Positions 10,125 through 20,034 are shown, counted from the stretch's first letter. The stretch: DNA of 64,000 bases from Pontibaca salina (GCF_016307205.1 NZ_JAEIJD010000002.1:310001-374000); one strand, 5' to 3'. Program-made: numbers and translations. The notes: generated from the sequence alone by a model not told the origin.

Positions 10125-10933
10125 ATGCCTCCCGCGGTCAGCGGATTGGCCAGCAATTCGCGAGTGGCCTGAGCCACGTCTTCCTGCCGCATCAGGCTTT
10201 CGCCGATCAGGAAATTGCGGATGCCATAGCGCGCCAGTTCGGCCAGATCCTCGGACGTGGACAATCCGCTTTCGGAAATGATCTTGCGATCGGCCGGAAC
10301 CAGCTTGCTCAGTCGCCGGGTAACGTCGAGGGTGGTTTCAAAGCTGTGCAGATCGCGGTTATTGATCCCGATCAGCGGGCTGGTAAGCAACTCGGCGCGT
10401 CGCAACTCGTCTTCGTTATGCACTTCGATCAGGGCATCCATGCCCCATTCCTTGGCGGTATCTTCCAGTTCCTTGGCCTGTGCGTCGCTGACACTGGCCA
10501 TGATGATCAGGATGCAATCGGCACCAAGGGCGCGGGCCTCGACCACCTGATAGGGGTCATACATGAAATCCTTGCGCAGAACCGGTAGGTCGCAGGCGGC
10601 GCGGGCCTCGCTTAGATAGTCTTTTGCGCCCTGAAAGCTCGGCGTATCGGTCAGCACCGACAGGCAGGCCGCGCCACCCTCGGCATAGGCAGCTGCCAGC
10701 GCGGATGGATTGAAATCGGGACGGATCAGGCCCTTGGAAGGGCTGGCTTTCTTGATCTCGGCGATCAGACCATAGCCTAGGCGGCTTTTCTCTTGCAGGG
10801 CCTCGGCAAAAGAGCGGACCGGCGCCGCGGCGCGTGCTTGGTCTTCAATGTCAGCCAGCGGACGCGCAGCCGCGTCGGCGGCGATTTCTTCAAGCTTATA
10901 GGCCTTGATGCGGTCCAGAACGGTTTCGGTCAT
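10121..10933 (-). CDS. trpC: Indole-3-glycerol phosphate synthase
   Basis: Closes the indole ring by converting CdRP to indole-3-glycerol phosphate in tryptophan synthesis. The 270-residue TIM barrel contains [78 protein letters not shown] and [15 protein letters not shown] in order. It is monofunctional, without a trpF fusion. It overlaps trpD by 4 bp and moaC by 4 bp. Confidence 0.97.
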   Translation of the reverse strand: MTETVLDRIKAYKLEEIAADAAARPLADIEDQARAAAPVRSFAEALQEKSRLGYGLIAEIKKASPSKGLIRPDFNPSALAAAYAEGGAACLSVLTDTPSFQGAKDYLSEARAACDLPVLRKDFMYDPYQVVEARALGADCILIIMASVSDAQAKELEDTAKEWGMDALIEVHNEDELRRAELLTSPLIGINNRDLHSFETTLDVTRRLSKLVPADRKIISESGLSTSEDLAELARYGIRNFLIGESLMRQEDVAQATRELLANPLTAGGM

Positions 10934-11949
10934 GTCACCTCCTGTGTGATGCGGGCCAGCGCCGTGATCTTGTCACGCGCTGCGCCGCTGTCGATACTGT
11001 GCGCCGCGCGCGCCACGCCGTCACGCAGGTCGCTGGACATGCCAGCCACCACCAGCGCTGCGGCGGCATTAAGCAGCACCGCGTCGCGATAAGCTGAGGA
11101 CGTGCCCGCCAGCAATGCGCACAAGGCGCGTGCATTGTCTTCGGGCGAGCCGCCAATGATGTCGTCAAAAGGGTGCACCGGCAGGCCAGCGTCCTCAGGG
11201 TGCAGTTCGGTTTCGCTGATTTTACCGTTTTCCAGCACCGCGAGCCAACTGACCCCGGTGATCGTCAATTCATCGGTGCCGTCGCTGCCATGCACGAGCC
11301 ACGCACATTCGCTGCCAAGTTTGGCCAGCGTCTCGGCCATCGGGCGCACCAGATCCCTTGTAAAGGTGCCCGTCAACTGGCGCGCGACGCCAGCCGGATT
11401 GGTCAATGGACCAAGAATGTTAAAAATTGTGCGTGTTCCGAGCTCGGTCCGCACTGGCCCGACATTGGCCATCGCCGGATGGTGCATCGGTGCCATCATG
11501 AACCCGATCCCAATCTCACGGAGGGATTTTTCAACGGTTTCGGGACCAACCATCACGTTGATCCCCATCTCGGTCAACGCGTCGGCGGCGCCGGATTTTG
11601 AACTGAGGTTGCGGTTGCCATGTTTGGCTACCGGCACCCCGGCACCGGCCACGACAAAGGCCGTGGCGGTCGAGATATTCAACGTACCCTTGCCATCGCC
11701 GCCGGTCCCGACAATGTCGATCGCCCCCGCTGGTGCAGTGACTTTGTGGCATTTGGCGCGCATCACCGCAGCGGCGGCGGCGTATTCATCGACGGTTTCG
11801 CCCCGTGTGCGCATTGCCATCAGCAATCCACCGATCTGGCTGGGCGTCGCCTCGCCATCGAACAAGATGGTAAAGGCCGTTTCGGCTTCCTCACGGGTCA
11901 GCGGACGCTCGGCAGCAGCACCGATTAGCGGTTTCAGCGCTTCGCTCAT
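10930..11949 (-). CDS. trpD: Anthranilate phosphoribosyltransferase
   Basis: Transfers phosphoribose from PRPP to anthranilate. The 339-residue protein has the glycine-rich PRPP loop in [18 protein letters not shown], then [47 protein letters not shown] and [12 protein letters not shown], the standard order for TrpD. It overlaps trpG and trpC by 4 bp on each side, typical of a tightly coupled trpGDC unit. Confidence 0.97.
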   Translation of the reverse strand: MSEALKPLIGAAAERPLTREEAETAFTILFDGEATPSQIGGLLMAMRTRGETVDEYAAAAAVMRAKCHKVTAPAGAIDIVGTGGDGKGTLNISTATAFVVAGAGVPVAKHGNRNLSSKSGAADALTEMGINVMVGPETVEKSLREIGIGFMMAPMHHPAMANVGPVRTELGTRTIFNILGPLTNPAGVARQLTGTFTRDLVRPMAETLAKLGSECAWLVHGSDGTDELTITGVSWLAVLENGKISETELHPEDAGLPVHPFDDIIGGSPEDNARALCALLAGTSSAYRDAVLLNAAAALVVAGMSSDLRDGVARAAHSIDSGAARDKITALARITQEVT

Positions 11950-12527
11950 GCGGGAACTTTCATCTCGTTCAAGAAATTGCGCAAAAGGTCATGGCCATGA
12001 TCAGAGGCGATGGATTCGGGGTGAAACTGCACCCCGTGAATTGGCAGTTCGCGGTGTTGCAGACCCATGATCGTGCCATCTTCAAGCTCGGCGGTGATCG
12101 ACAGGCAGTCGGGCAGGCTGTCGCGTTCCACAACCAGCGAGTGATACCGGGTGGCGGCAAAGGGCGAGGGCAGGCCGGCAAACACCCCGCTGCCGGTGTG
12201 GTGGATCTGCCCCATCTTGCCGTGGACAATCTCGTGACAGCGCACGACGCGCCCGCCAAAGGCTTGGCCAATCGTCTGATGGCCGAGGCAAACACCCAAA
12301 AGCGGCACGTGATGCTGGGCGGCGGCCTGCGTCAGCTCCAGACACAATCCGGCACGGTCGGGATCACAGGGGCCAGGTGACAACACGATGCCCGCCGGAC
12401 GCATCGCCAGAGCCTCGGACACATCCAAGGCGTCATTGCGCCGGATGGCCACATCTGCACCCAGTTCACCAAGGTAATGTACCAGATTGTATGTAAAGGA
12501 ATCGTAGTTGTCGATCAGCAGAAGCAT
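11946..12527 (-). CDS. trpG: Anthranilate synthase component II (glutamine amidotransferase)
   Basis: Releases ammonia from glutamine for TrpE. The 193-residue class I amidotransferase begins [20 protein letters not shown]. The catalytic triad is intact: Cys80 in [13 protein letters not shown], His169 and Glu171 in [11 protein letters not shown]. The reading frame is open upstream to 12689, but the canonical N-terminus fixes the start at 12527. The same subunit often serves aminodeoxychorismate synthase too. An unusual 417-bp gap holding a decayed gene separates it from trpE. Confidence 0.95.
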   Translation of the reverse strand: MLLLIDNYDSFTYNLVHYLGELGADVAIRRNDALDVSEALAMRPAGIVLSPGPCDPDRAGLCLELTQAAAQHHVPLLGVCLGHQTIGQAFGGRVVRCHEIVHGKMGQIHHTGSGVFAGLPSPFAATRYHSLVVERDSLPDCLSITAELEDGTIMGLQHRELPIHGVQFHPESIASDHGHDLLRNFLNEMKVPA

Positions 12528-12675
12528 CTTGAATTGGCTCTTTAGGGATGGAGGCGCAGTGCCTGCAGTATAGCGATTGTTTCCTACTTGTTCAGGCTTG
12601 CGTGGCATCGTCAAGGGCAGGAACATAGATCGACGCCGAACAAAAAGAAACCGGAACGATAGACAAGGGGCAGTG

Positions 12676-12944
12676 ATGCGTGGATCCATAGCAGGGTCGA
12701 TCTCGGGTCTGGTTTTGGTCGCAATGGGCCCGTTGACGCTGGCGCTGCTATTTCCGGTGCAGCCGCATTTGGATGGTTAAGAACGCCCCCTCAATGCTCC
12801 GCCACTGGATGCTGCACACCGTGATTCGGCGCAAGCGCAGTCAACTGCGGCTTCTATCCGGCAAACCGTAGCCGATACAGGGGATAGACCCCGTGCGGCA
12901 ATCGACGGACTGAGCGCGCCGGAAGCCGAGCCGCGCTGGTGCTT
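12676..12944 (+). pseudogene. yibQ: Remnant of a YibQ-like (divergent polysaccharide deacetylase) gene
   Basis: A plus-strand ATG at 12676 with AGGGG upstream opens [20 protein letters not shown], a membrane-anchor segment, and stops at TAA 12778-12780. The same frame continues for over 50 codons past the stop without another, giving a Pro/Ala-rich, Asp-containing segment (RPLNAPPLDAAHRDSAQAQS, then DTGDRP and GLSAPEAE), and then runs into the antisense of trpE. That pattern resembles the N-terminal anchor and linker of YibQ-like proteins. I recall yibQ lying between trpE and trpG in Rhodobacter sphaeroides. Here the catalytic domain is gone and the start has an in-frame stop, so I read it as a decayed gene. 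Homology is inferred from composition, anchor and position, not proven. Confidence 0.5.
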
Positions 12945-14456
12945 TCAGCTGCCGCGCCGGCTTACAAACCGCGCCGCATCCGCAGCAGCGCGCCGGATGG
13001 CGTTGGACTTATGCACGGTTTCTTCCCATTCTGCCTTGGGATCGCTGTCATAGACCACACCGCCGCCGGCCTGAATGTAGAGCGTGTGATCCTTGATCAA
13101 GGCGGTGCGCAGGGCGATGCACATGTCCATATCGCCACCCGCACTGAAATAACCGACACCGCCGCCATAGACGCCGCGCTTTTCGGGTTCCAGTTCGTCG
13201 ATGATCTCCATAGCACGCACCTTGGGCGCACCAGAGACCGTGCCCGCGGGCATGCCGGAAAAGAAGGCATCCAGCGCGTCCTTGTCTTCGGCCAGTTCGC
13301 CCACGACATTGCTAACAATATGCATCACGTGGCTATAGCGTTCGATGATGAACTCTTCGGTCGGGTGCACGGTGCCAACTTTGCTCACACGCGCACAATC
13401 GTTGCGGCCCAGATCCAGCAACATCAGATGTTCCGCACGTTCTTTTTCATCGGCCAGCAAATCCGCTTCCAGCGCGCGGTCCTCGTCGGGGGTTGCTCCG
13501 CGCGGGCGGGTGCCGGCGATGGGCCGGATTGTTACCTCGTTACCGAACACACGCACCAGAATTTCGGGACTCGCTCCAATCACCTGAAAATTGCCAAAAT
13601 TGAAATAGAACATGAATGGCGACGGGTTGGTCCGCCGCAAACTGCGATAAAGAGAGAAGGGCGGCAGGTGGAATTCTTGCGCCCAGCGTTGCGCCGGAAC
13701 CACCTGAAAAATATCGCCCGAGCGTATGTAATCTTTGGCCTTTTCGACGGCCTGCATATAGCCTGCCTTAGTGAAATTGGACACCGGCGGTGCGATATCG
13801 CTGGCTTCGCCCAGATCACGGGTGTCTGCAGGCAAAGTGCGATCGAGATCGCGCACCGCATCCATTACCCGCTCGGCAGCCTGCGCATATGCGGCGCGGG
13901 CACCTTGTCCGTCATCGGCCCAAACTGGCGAAACCACCGTGACCTCGCCCTTGACCCCATCGAGCACGGCAACGACCGAGGGGCGCAACATCACCGCGTC
14001 GGGCAGGGACAATGGATCAGGATTGACGTCGGGCAAGTGTTCGACATGGCGCACCATATCATAGCCCAGATAGCCAAACAGCCCGGCTGCCGCCTGTGGC
14101 AGATCGTCGGGCAATGCAATGCGGGATTCCGCGATCAATGCGCGCAGATTGTCAAGCGGTTGCCCTTCTTGCGTGACGAAGGCGGCAGGGTCGAACCGGG
14201 CCGAGCGGTTCAGCGAGGATGTCGCGCCCTCGCTGCGCCAGATCAGATCGGGTTTCATGCCGATGATCGAATAGCGCCCGCGCACCTCGCCACCGGTGAC
14301 CGATTCCAGCATGAAGGCATATTTTTGGGCATCGGTCAGTTTCAACATCAGTGATACAGGCGTGTCCAGATCGGCGGCCAGCCGGGTATGGACAACCTGG
14401 TTTTCGCCGGCCTCGTAAGCCCGTGCAAAACTGTCAAAATCGGGGGTCAGGACCAT
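12945..14456 (-). CDS. trpE: Anthranilate synthase component I
   Basis: Makes anthranilate from chorismate with ammonia from TrpG. The 503-residue protein has the N-terminal feedback region with FMLESVTGGEVRGRYSIIG (the LLES-type tryptophan site, here MLES, near residues 47-50) and a complete chorismate-binding domain: GDIFQVVPAQRW, SPFMFYFNFG, GASPEILVRV, PIAGTRPRGATPDED, LLADEKERAEHLMLLDLGRND and FSGMPAGTVSGAPKVRAM. It lies 8 bp after ppiD on the same strand, so the two may be cotranscribed. I see no leader peptide or attenuator in that 8-bp gap. Confidence 0.97.
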   Translation of the reverse strand: MVLTPDFDSFARAYEAGENQVVHTRLAADLDTPVSLMLKLTDAQKYAFMLESVTGGEVRGRYSIIGMKPDLIWRSEGATSSLNRSARFDPAAFVTQEGQPLDNLRALIAESRIALPDDLPQAAAGLFGYLGYDMVRHVEHLPDVNPDPLSLPDAVMLRPSVVAVLDGVKGEVTVVSPVWADDGQGARAAYAQAAERVMDAVRDLDRTLPADTRDLGEASDIAPPVSNFTKAGYMQAVEKAKDYIRSGDIFQVVPAQRWAQEFHLPPFSLYRSLRRTNPSPFMFYFNFGNFQVIGASPEILVRVFGNEVTIRPIAGTRPRGATPDEDRALEADLLADEKERAEHLMLLDLGRNDCARVSKVGTVHPTEEFIIERYSHVMHIVSNVVGELAEDKDALDAFFSGMPAGTVSGAPKVRAMEIIDELEPEKRGVYGGGVGYFSAGGDMDMCIALRTALIKDHTLYIQAGGGVVYDSDPKAEWEETVHKSNAIRRAAADAARFVSRRGS

Positions 14457-14464
14457 GGTTCGCC

Positions 14465-16309
14465 TTATTGGAAACTGGATTGCACGGCAGTCAGCGCGCG
14501 CTGATCTACTTGCGGCTTGGCGCGTATCTGAACGTCCATTGCATAGGCTTCGAACAAGGCGCTGGCCAGCGCCTGGTCAAGCTCCTGGTTCAGGGCGCGG
14601 CGCAGTTCAGCCAGTTCAGCGTTTTCTGCCGGCGGCAGGGTCGCATCAAGTTGCACCACAGCAACCGTCGCGTCATCCGAGACTACGCGCATTTCCCCGG
14701 GCTCCATTTCGAACACCTGCTGCATAAATCCATTGGGCGCATCGTTCAGATAGGTGTTACGGGTCAGACCGGTCTCTGCGGTGACTTCAAGGACGCTGGC
14801 ACCAAGGCTTTGCCCATCGTCCAGAGCAGCGATCACCTCGTCGCCGCGGGCAGTCAAGGCCTCGATCCGCAATTGCGCGTTCAAAGTATCAACCACACGG
14901 TCACGCGCGGTCTCGAAGGGCTCGGGCCGGGAGGGCAGAACCTCATCCACGCGCAGGGCGAAGATGCTGCCATCCTCGAAAAAGCCGATCTCGGGGAAAT
15001 CATCAGGTGTGGCAGCAGAAGCAACCTCGCGGAAATCCTCGTAGGCGGCAATGCCATCGGCACTGTCCTCGGACCATTCGATCTGACCGATTTCCATATC
15101 GGTTTCGCGGGCCAGATCCTCGAGCGTGGCACCAGCGGCCAGCATGTCATCGATCTCCTGCGCGCGGGTTTCGATCAGCCGGCGGGCACGGGCGGCGGCC
15201 AGTTCCTTGCGCAGCTCCGGCTCGGCGTCTTCGAAGGAAGTCTCGCGCGCCTCAAGAATACCGTTCACCCGGAACAGCGCCGGCCCCAGCGCGGAGGGCA
15301 ACGGGCCGACCACGTCGCCGATACCGGCGTCAAAGATCGCGGCGCTGGCTTCGCCCAGTTCGTCGCGCCTTACGTCGCCCAGATCAATGTCATGCAGTTC
15401 CAGCCCGCGATCATGGGTCAACGCTTCGAAAGTGGTGCCTCCGGCCCCTAGTTGCGCTTTGGCATTGCTTGCGGCGGCGTCATCGGGAAACACGAGCCGC
15501 TCGACAAGGCGGCGTTCTGGCTGGCTGTATTCTGCGGAGCGCTGCTCATAAAGTTCGCGCAGTCCGGTTTCGTCCAGTTTCACTTCGTCCAGCAGCATCC
15601 GGGGGCTGAGATGGGTATATGTCAGGCGTTTGCTCTCGGGGAGTGTGAAGTCTCCCTGATGGGTCTCATAAAACGCCTTGAGCTCGTCCTCAGTGGGGAT
15701 CGGGAGGGGGTCGATGAGATCGCGGTCGGACAGGGGCGCCCAGGTGAAGCTGCGGCGCGCCGCAAGAAACTCTGTCAGTGTATCGGCCAGAATGTCGGGC
15801 ATCTCGACGCCGCCGACAATCGCGGTTTGGAGCAAGGTCCGAGCGCTTTCTGCGCGCAGATCGCTCTCGAAAACAGATTCATTCAGCCCGGCCTGTTCCA
15901 GCGCGAAACGATATGCTTCGCGATCAAATTTTCCGTCAACGCCCTGAAACGCCGCGATCTGGATAATTTCGCGGTGCAGATTGGCATCACCGATCGACAG
16001 CCCCATCAACTCGGCTTCGTTATCCAGCGCGGCCAAGGCGACCAGACGCGACAGAACCTGCCGGTTAAGACCCATTGCTTCGACTTGGCTCATCGGCAGG
16101 GCTTGACCAGTCTGGGCTTCGATGGCGCGGATTTCGCGCTGCAGCTCGCGGGCATATTGATCGACGCTGACGGTGTGGTCGCCGACGGTGGCCACCGTGC
16201 GCACCGATCCCGATAGATTGGTCGCGCCAAAGCCAGCCAAGCCAACGATCAGCAGACCAAGAATGATCCAGACAAAGGTCTTGGATAGCGATTTGATGCG
16301 AAAGGCCAT
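14465..16309 (-). CDS. ppiD: Periplasmic peptidyl-prolyl isomerase PpiD-like, membrane anchored
   Basis: A 614-residue protein with one N-terminal membrane helix (FVWIILGLLIVGLAGFGAT, about residues 11-29), a SurA_N-like helical chaperone region (residues about 35-170) and a parvulin-type PPIase region in the middle (residues about 220-370). PpiD-type proteins assist folding of newly exported proteins at the inner-membrane surface. AAGGGAG lies 5 bases before the ATG at 16309; the frame is open upstream to 16384 but without a better start. It sits directly upstream of trpE with an 8-bp gap, a neighbourhood also seen in other Rhodobacterales as far as I recall. Isomerase activity is not certain because parvulin key residues are weakly conserved. 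Confidence 0.85.
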   Translation of the reverse strand: MAFRIKSLSKTFVWIILGLLIVGLAGFGATNLSGSVRTVATVGDHTVSVDQYARELQREIRAIEAQTGQALPMSQVEAMGLNRQVLSRLVALAALDNEAELMGLSIGDANLHREIIQIAAFQGVDGKFDREAYRFALEQAGLNESVFESDLRAESARTLLQTAIVGGVEMPDILADTLTEFLAARRSFTWAPLSDRDLIDPLPIPTEDELKAFYETHQGDFTLPESKRLTYTHLSPRMLLDEVKLDETGLRELYEQRSAEYSQPERRLVERLVFPDDAAASNAKAQLGAGGTTFEALTHDRGLELHDIDLGDVRRDELGEASAAIFDAGIGDVVGPLPSALGPALFRVNGILEARETSFEDAEPELRKELAAARARRLIETRAQEIDDMLAAGATLEDLARETDMEIGQIEWSEDSADGIAAYEDFREVASAATPDDFPEIGFFEDGSIFALRVDEVLPSRPEPFETARDRVVDTLNAQLRIEALTARGDEVIAALDDGQSLGASVLEVTAETGLTRNTYLNDAPNGFMQQVFEMEPGEMRVVSDDATVAVVQLDATLPPAENAELAELRRALNQELDQALASALFEAYAMDVQIRAKPQVDQRALTAVQSSFQ

Positions 16310-16438
16310 GATGCTCCCTTGCTGGCGAAAATTTGCCGGTCTTTTTGCTGGGTGTTGTCTACGCTGCGCACGCGAGGGGGGCAAGATCGGATGGCAGTGG
16401 ATTGGAGCGGGTGGAGCAAACGTGCAGGTCGTTTGCTC

Positions 16439-16942
16439 TCATCGGTGCTCGCGATAGGGCTCAACATATTGCAGGGCCATGTCCCAAGGGAAGAAAATCC
16501 AAGTATCTTGGCTAACCTCGGTGATAAAGGTGTCGACCTGCGCGCGTCCTTTGGGTTTGGCATAGACGGTGGCGAAATGCGCATTTGGATACATGCTGCG
16601 TACCAGTTCCAGCGTCTTGCCGCTGTCAACCAGATCGTCAACGATCAAAATGCCGGTGCCATCGCCCATCAGTTTGGCATCGGGGGCTTTCAAGACCTGG
16701 GTTTCAGCCTGTACCTGATAGTCATAGGATTTCACGCTGATCGTATCGACGGTTCGGATATCCAGTTCGCGTGCGACGATCATTGCCGGTGCCATGCCGC
16801 CGCGCGTTATCGCGACCACGGCCCGCCAGCCGCCGTTCTCCGGCCCGTGGCCATCCAAGCGCCAGGCCAGCGCGCGGGAATCGCGGTGGATCTGGTCCCA
16901 GCTGATATGAAATCCCTTTTCATGTGGTAGGCGGTCGGTCAT
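16439..16942 (-). CDS. gpt: Xanthine-guanine phosphoribosyltransferase
   Basis: Salvages xanthine and guanine with PRPP to form XMP and GMP. The 167-residue protein begins [21 protein letters not shown] and carries [21 protein letters not shown], the PRPP-binding loop [18 protein letters not shown], and the C-terminal [17 protein letters not shown], all typical of Gpt. An in-frame start at 16984 would add 14 residues without family support; GGAG precedes the ATG at 16942. It lies 129 bp upstream of ppiD on the same strand. Confidence 0.94.
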   Translation of the reverse strand: MTDRLPHEKGFHISWDQIHRDSRALAWRLDGHGPENGGWRAVVAITRGGMAPAMIVARELDIRTVDTISVKSYDYQVQAETQVLKAPDAKLMGDGTGILIVDDLVDSGKTLELVRSMYPNAHFATVYAKPKGRAQVDTFITEVSQDTWIFFPWDMALQYVEPYREHR

Positions 16943-17183
16943 CGCGCGCTCCAGTTTTGTGGCGATTTGTAAAGCAGAGCTCACCTGAAGGGAAGTCGCA
17001 GATCCACATCCATGGGCTACTATCGCCAGGAATCAGCGTTCTTTGCTATTCAGGTGGCACGGGGCCGTGGGCCGCGCCCGCGCGCCCCGCTGGCGTGGTC
17101 AATCCGCGCAAGCAGTCATCGCTGAGCGCTGGCGCGCGACCTTGTAAGGCTAGGGCGCGAACCCGGCGCCACCCAGACCTTGC

Positions 17184-17990
17184 TTAGGCCTTAGTGATGT
17201 CAGGTGCATCCACCGCCTTCATGCCGACCACATGATAACCGGCATCAACATGCAAGACTTCGCCCGTGGTGCCGGCGCCAAGATCGGACAGCAGGTAAAG
17301 CGCCGAGTTGCCGACATCGTCGATGGTCACATTTCGGCGCAACGGTGAATTATACTCGTTCCACTTCATGATATAGCGGAAATCCCCGATCCCGCTGGCC
17401 GCCAGTGTCTTGATAGGACCTGCGGAAATCGCATTGACGCGAATCCCGTCCTTGCCCAGATCTTCGGCCATATACCGTACCGACGCCTCAAGCGCGGCCT
17501 TGGCGACCCCCATCACGTTATAATGGGGCATGACACGTTCGGCCCCATAATAGGTCATGGTCAGGGCGGCACCGCCATTCGTCATCATTTTTTCCGCGCG
17601 CTGCACCACAGCGGTGAAAGAATAGACCGAAATATCCATCGACATTGCAAAATTGGCTCGGCTCGTGTCCACATAGCGGCCGCGCAATTCTTTCTTATCC
17701 GAGAACCCGATGGCGTGAACGATGAAATCCAGCGAGTCCCAGTGCTGTTTCAACCCATCGAACAAAGCGTCAATCGAGGCTTCGTCACTCACGTCACAGG
17801 GCAGGACGATTTCACTGCCCAGTTGCGCCGCGAGCGGGTCGACCCGTCTTTTCAGCGCATCACCCTGATAGGAAAAGGCCAGTTCGGCGCCAGCATCCGA
17901 TAGCGTCCGCGCAATGCCCCAAGCGATGGATTTATCGTTTGCGAGCCCCATGATAAGGCCGCGCTTTCCCGCCATCAGCTGGTTGGACAT
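17184..17990 (-). CDS. fabI: Enoyl-[acyl-carrier-protein] reductase (NADH)
   Basis: Reduces trans-2-enoyl-ACP in the last step of fatty-acid elongation. The 268-residue SDR-fold protein shows the FabI NAD site GLANDKSIAWGIAR (residues 15-28), DFIVHAIGFSDKKELRGRY in the middle, and the catalytic Tyr-X6-Lys in PHYNVMGVAKAAL. AISAGPIKTLAASGIGDF forms the substrate loop. GGAG lies upstream of the ATG at 17990. It is monocistronic as far as can be seen, with pdxH divergent 135 bp away. Confidence 0.97.
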   Translation of the reverse strand: MSNQLMAGKRGLIMGLANDKSIAWGIARTLSDAGAELAFSYQGDALKRRVDPLAAQLGSEIVLPCDVSDEASIDALFDGLKQHWDSLDFIVHAIGFSDKKELRGRYVDTSRANFAMSMDISVYSFTAVVQRAEKMMTNGGAALTMTYYGAERVMPHYNVMGVAKAALEASVRYMAEDLGKDGIRVNAISAGPIKTLAASGIGDFRYIMKWNEYNSPLRRNVTIDDVGNSALYLLSDLGAGTTGEVLHVDAGYHVVGMKAVDAPDITKA

Positions 17991-18125
17991 GTGTTTTCTC
18001 CGCCTGTATTTGCGTATTGGGAAAGACCTTTAAGCGATTGCCGCAGCCGCATCAAGGGCGTGGCACTTGCTCCGGGCGGAACACAGTTCTAGCGTGACGG
18101 AATTGCGGCAAGAGGTAAGGCGACC

Positions 18126-18731
18126 ATGAGCGATCGAAAAGGAATTTTTGCCGGGGACGACCCGTTCGAAATTGTGCGAGACTGGCTGGACCAAGCCAGA
18201 TTCGAGGAGCCGAATGACCCCGACGCAATCGCGCTGGCAACGGTTGATGCCGACGGCCTGCCCAACGCGCGTATGGTACTCCTGAAAGAGATCGAAGCCG
18301 ACGCGTTTGTGTTTTACACCAACTACAACAGTCCCAAAGCCGTTGAGCTGGACAGTGCGGGTAAGGCTGCTTTCGTCATGCATTGGAAATCGCTGCGCCG
18401 GCAGATCAAGGTGCGCGGATTGGTCAGCCGTGAGGATGGCCCGCAAGCGGATGAGTATTTTGCCTCGCGCTCGCTCAAAAGCCGCTTGGGGGCGTGGGCT
18501 TCTATGCAGAGTCAACCGCTGCCCAGCCGCAATACCCTCTTGGCCGAGGTCGCGCGCGTCACCGCCCGCTTTGGTGCAACTCCGCCAAGGCCACCGTTTT
18601 GGGGGGGCTATAGGGTGCTGCCCTTGGAGATCGAGTTCTGGGCCGATGGCGCGTTTCGCTTACACGATCGCTTTGTCTGGCGGCGCGAGAAACTAGATCT
18701 TGCTTGGAAGGTCAGCCGACTGAGTCCGTAA
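18126..18731 (+). CDS. pdxH: Pyridoxamine 5'-phosphate oxidase
   Basis: FMN enzyme that makes pyridoxal 5'-phosphate from PNP or PMP. The 201-residue length is standard. Motifs are [13 protein letters not shown] at the start, [67 protein letters not shown] and the C-terminal [17 protein letters not shown], covering both FMN and substrate binding. It is followed by an intrinsic terminator, so it is probably a single-gene unit. Confidence 0.96.
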   Translation: MSDRKGIFAGDDPFEIVRDWLDQARFEEPNDPDAIALATVDADGLPNARMVLLKEIEADAFVFYTNYNSPKAVELDSAGKAAFVMHWKSLRRQIKVRGLVSREDGPQADEYFASRSLKSRLGAWASMQSQPLPSRNTLLAEVARVTARFGATPPRPPFWGGYRVLPLEIEFWADGAFRLHDRFVWRREKLDLAWKVSRLSP

Positions 18732-18740
18732 GAACACGTA

Positions 18741-18766
18741 AGGTGGGTTTTAACCACCTGTTTTTG
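18741..18766 (+). terminator. Intrinsic terminator of pdxH
   Basis: A hairpin with stem AGGTGG / CCACCT and a 7-base loop is followed by GTTTTTG and, a few bases on, CTTTTTT. It begins 10 bp after the pdxH stop. Confidence 0.7.
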
Positions 18767-18850
18767 CCGTCTTTTTTGCTCTTGATATCCGCCAGCTTTT
18801 TGAACATGTGTATGTTTGATATATCGGTCTAAGATTAGGGCGAGCAGAAA

Positions 18851-19408
18851 TTGGCTTATGATCAGGGCGACATGCACCAAGTGCATGGAGTAGTGAAGTG
18901 GTTTGATCCGGTTAAGGGATTCGGGTTTGTCATCGCCGACGAAGGCGGTGCCGACGTTCTGCTGCACGTTAACGTCTTGCGAAACTTCGGCCAGAGCTCG
19001 ATTGCGGATGGGTCACAGGTTGAAATCCTGACACACCGGACAGATCGCGGAATTCAGGCGGTTGAGGTCATTTCGATCACACCACCCGCGCGCGACGAAA
19101 CCCCGATTCTGGCTGACTTTGCCGATATGGATGCGGATGCGCTGGACAATGCGGAATTGCAGCCTGCGCGGGTCAAATGGTTCGACAAGGCCAAAGGGTT
19201 CGGTTTTGCCAACGTGTTTGGCAGTGAAGAAGATATATTCCTGCATATCGAAGTTTTGCGCCATTCCGGACTTGCCGATTTACAATCCGGTGAAGCGGTT
19301 GCGCTGCGCGTCGTCGATGGCAAAAGGGGGCGCATGGCGGCCGAGGTACTGACCTGGGAGGCCGCTGCCTTTTTCTACGATGAGGACGGCGCGGACGACA
19401 TGGAATGA
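18851..19408 (+). CDS. Two-domain cold-shock (CSD) nucleic-acid-binding protein
   Basis: A 185-residue protein with two CspA-like OB-fold domains. Domain 1 (about residues 10-80) has GVVKWFDPVKGFGFV and ADVLLHVNVLR; domain 2 (about 105-170) has ARVKWFDKAKGFGFAN and EDIFLHIEVLR, matching the RNP1 and RNP2 motifs. Such proteins bind single-stranded nucleic acid and act in RNA chaperoning or transcription. Duplicated-CSD proteins are typical of this order. The start is uncertain: the TTG at 18851 gives MAYDQGD before the first domain and has AGGGCGAG upstream, while the ATG at 18872 would shorten it by 7 residues. The stop overlaps the next gene by 4 bp. Confidence 0.9.
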   Translation: MAYDQGDMHQVHGVVKWFDPVKGFGFVIADEGGADVLLHVNVLRNFGQSSIADGSQVEILTHRTDRGIQAVEVISITPPARDETPILADFADMDADALDNAELQPARVKWFDKAKGFGFANVFGSEEDIFLHIEVLRHSGLADLQSGEAVALRVVDGKRGRMAAEVLTWEAAAFFYDEDGADDME

Positions 19409-19884
19409 CGCTTCGCCTGATCCTGGTGGCATCGTTGGCGTTGCTGGCGGGTCCGGGATTGGCGAACTGTCGCGATGATGTTGTCGCGTTGCGGGGCGAT
19501 TGGGGGCAGACCCAGTTCAGCGTCGAAGTTGTTGACACCGCCGAGGGACGGGCACGCGGCCTGATGTTTCGCGAAACAATGCCGCGCGGTGCTGGAATGC
19601 TGTTCGCTTACGATTCTCCGCAACCGGCCAGCTTCTGGATGAAGAACACGCTGCTTGCTCTCGACATCCTCTTTGCCGACCGCACCGGCACTATCACTCA
19701 TGTTCATCATAACGCCCAACCCGGCGATCTGACCCCGGTCTCCGGCGGTCAAGCGGTGTTCGCTGTGCTTGAGATAAATGGCGGTCTGGCACAGGATTAC
19801 GGTATCAAGTCAGGCACAGAAATGCAGCATCCAGCATTCAGGGATGGCTTGGCTGCATGGCCCTGCGAAAAAAACGCAGAATAA
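19405..19884 (+). CDS. Exported DUF192 family protein
   Basis: A 159-residue protein with a Sec signal peptide (MTLRLILVASLALLAGPGLA) and a DUF192 domain covering most of the rest. Diagnostic stretches are RARGLMFRETMPRGAGMLF, FWMKNTLLALDILFAD and VFAVLEINGGLAQDYGIKSG. The family is widespread but has no firmly established biochemical role. The start overlaps the stop of the cold-shock gene (ATGA), so the two are likely cotranscribed and translationally coupled, an arrangement common in roseobacters. Confidence 0.9.
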   Translation: MTLRLILVASLALLAGPGLANCRDDVVALRGDWGQTQFSVEVVDTAEGRARGLMFRETMPRGAGMLFAYDSPQPASFWMKNTLLALDILFADRTGTITHVHHNAQPGDLTPVSGGQAVFAVLEINGGLAQDYGIKSGTEMQHPAFRDGLAAWPCEKNAE

Positions 19885-19957
19885 CGCAAAATACCTGCTT
19901 TTACTTGTTTTCAGGGCTTTTCAATCCGAACCAACCCCGCTAGATACGGCCTTGGTT

Positions 19958-20034
19958 CGGGGCGTGGCGCAGTCTGGTAGCGCACCTGTTTTGGGTACAG
20001 GGGGTCGTGAGTTCGAATCTCGCCGCCCCGACCA
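19958..20034 (+). tRNA. tRNA-Pro (anticodon TGG)
   Basis: A 77-base tRNA including an encoded CCA end. The acceptor stem CGGGGCG pairs with CGCCCCG. The anticodon arm is CCTGT-TTTGGGT-ACAGG, so the anticodon is TGG (UGG), read by proline codons. The T arm has the GTTCGAATC loop. D-loop bases AGTCTGGTAG are normal. It follows the DUF192 gene by 73 bp on the same strand. Confidence 0.97.

Noticed and set aside
12939-14354. Long open frame antisense to trpE (about 470 codons)
   Set aside because: It mirrors the codon structure of trpE, has no ribosome site or recognised domain, and its His/Gly/Arg-rich composition is typical of an antisense shadow in high-G+C DNA.
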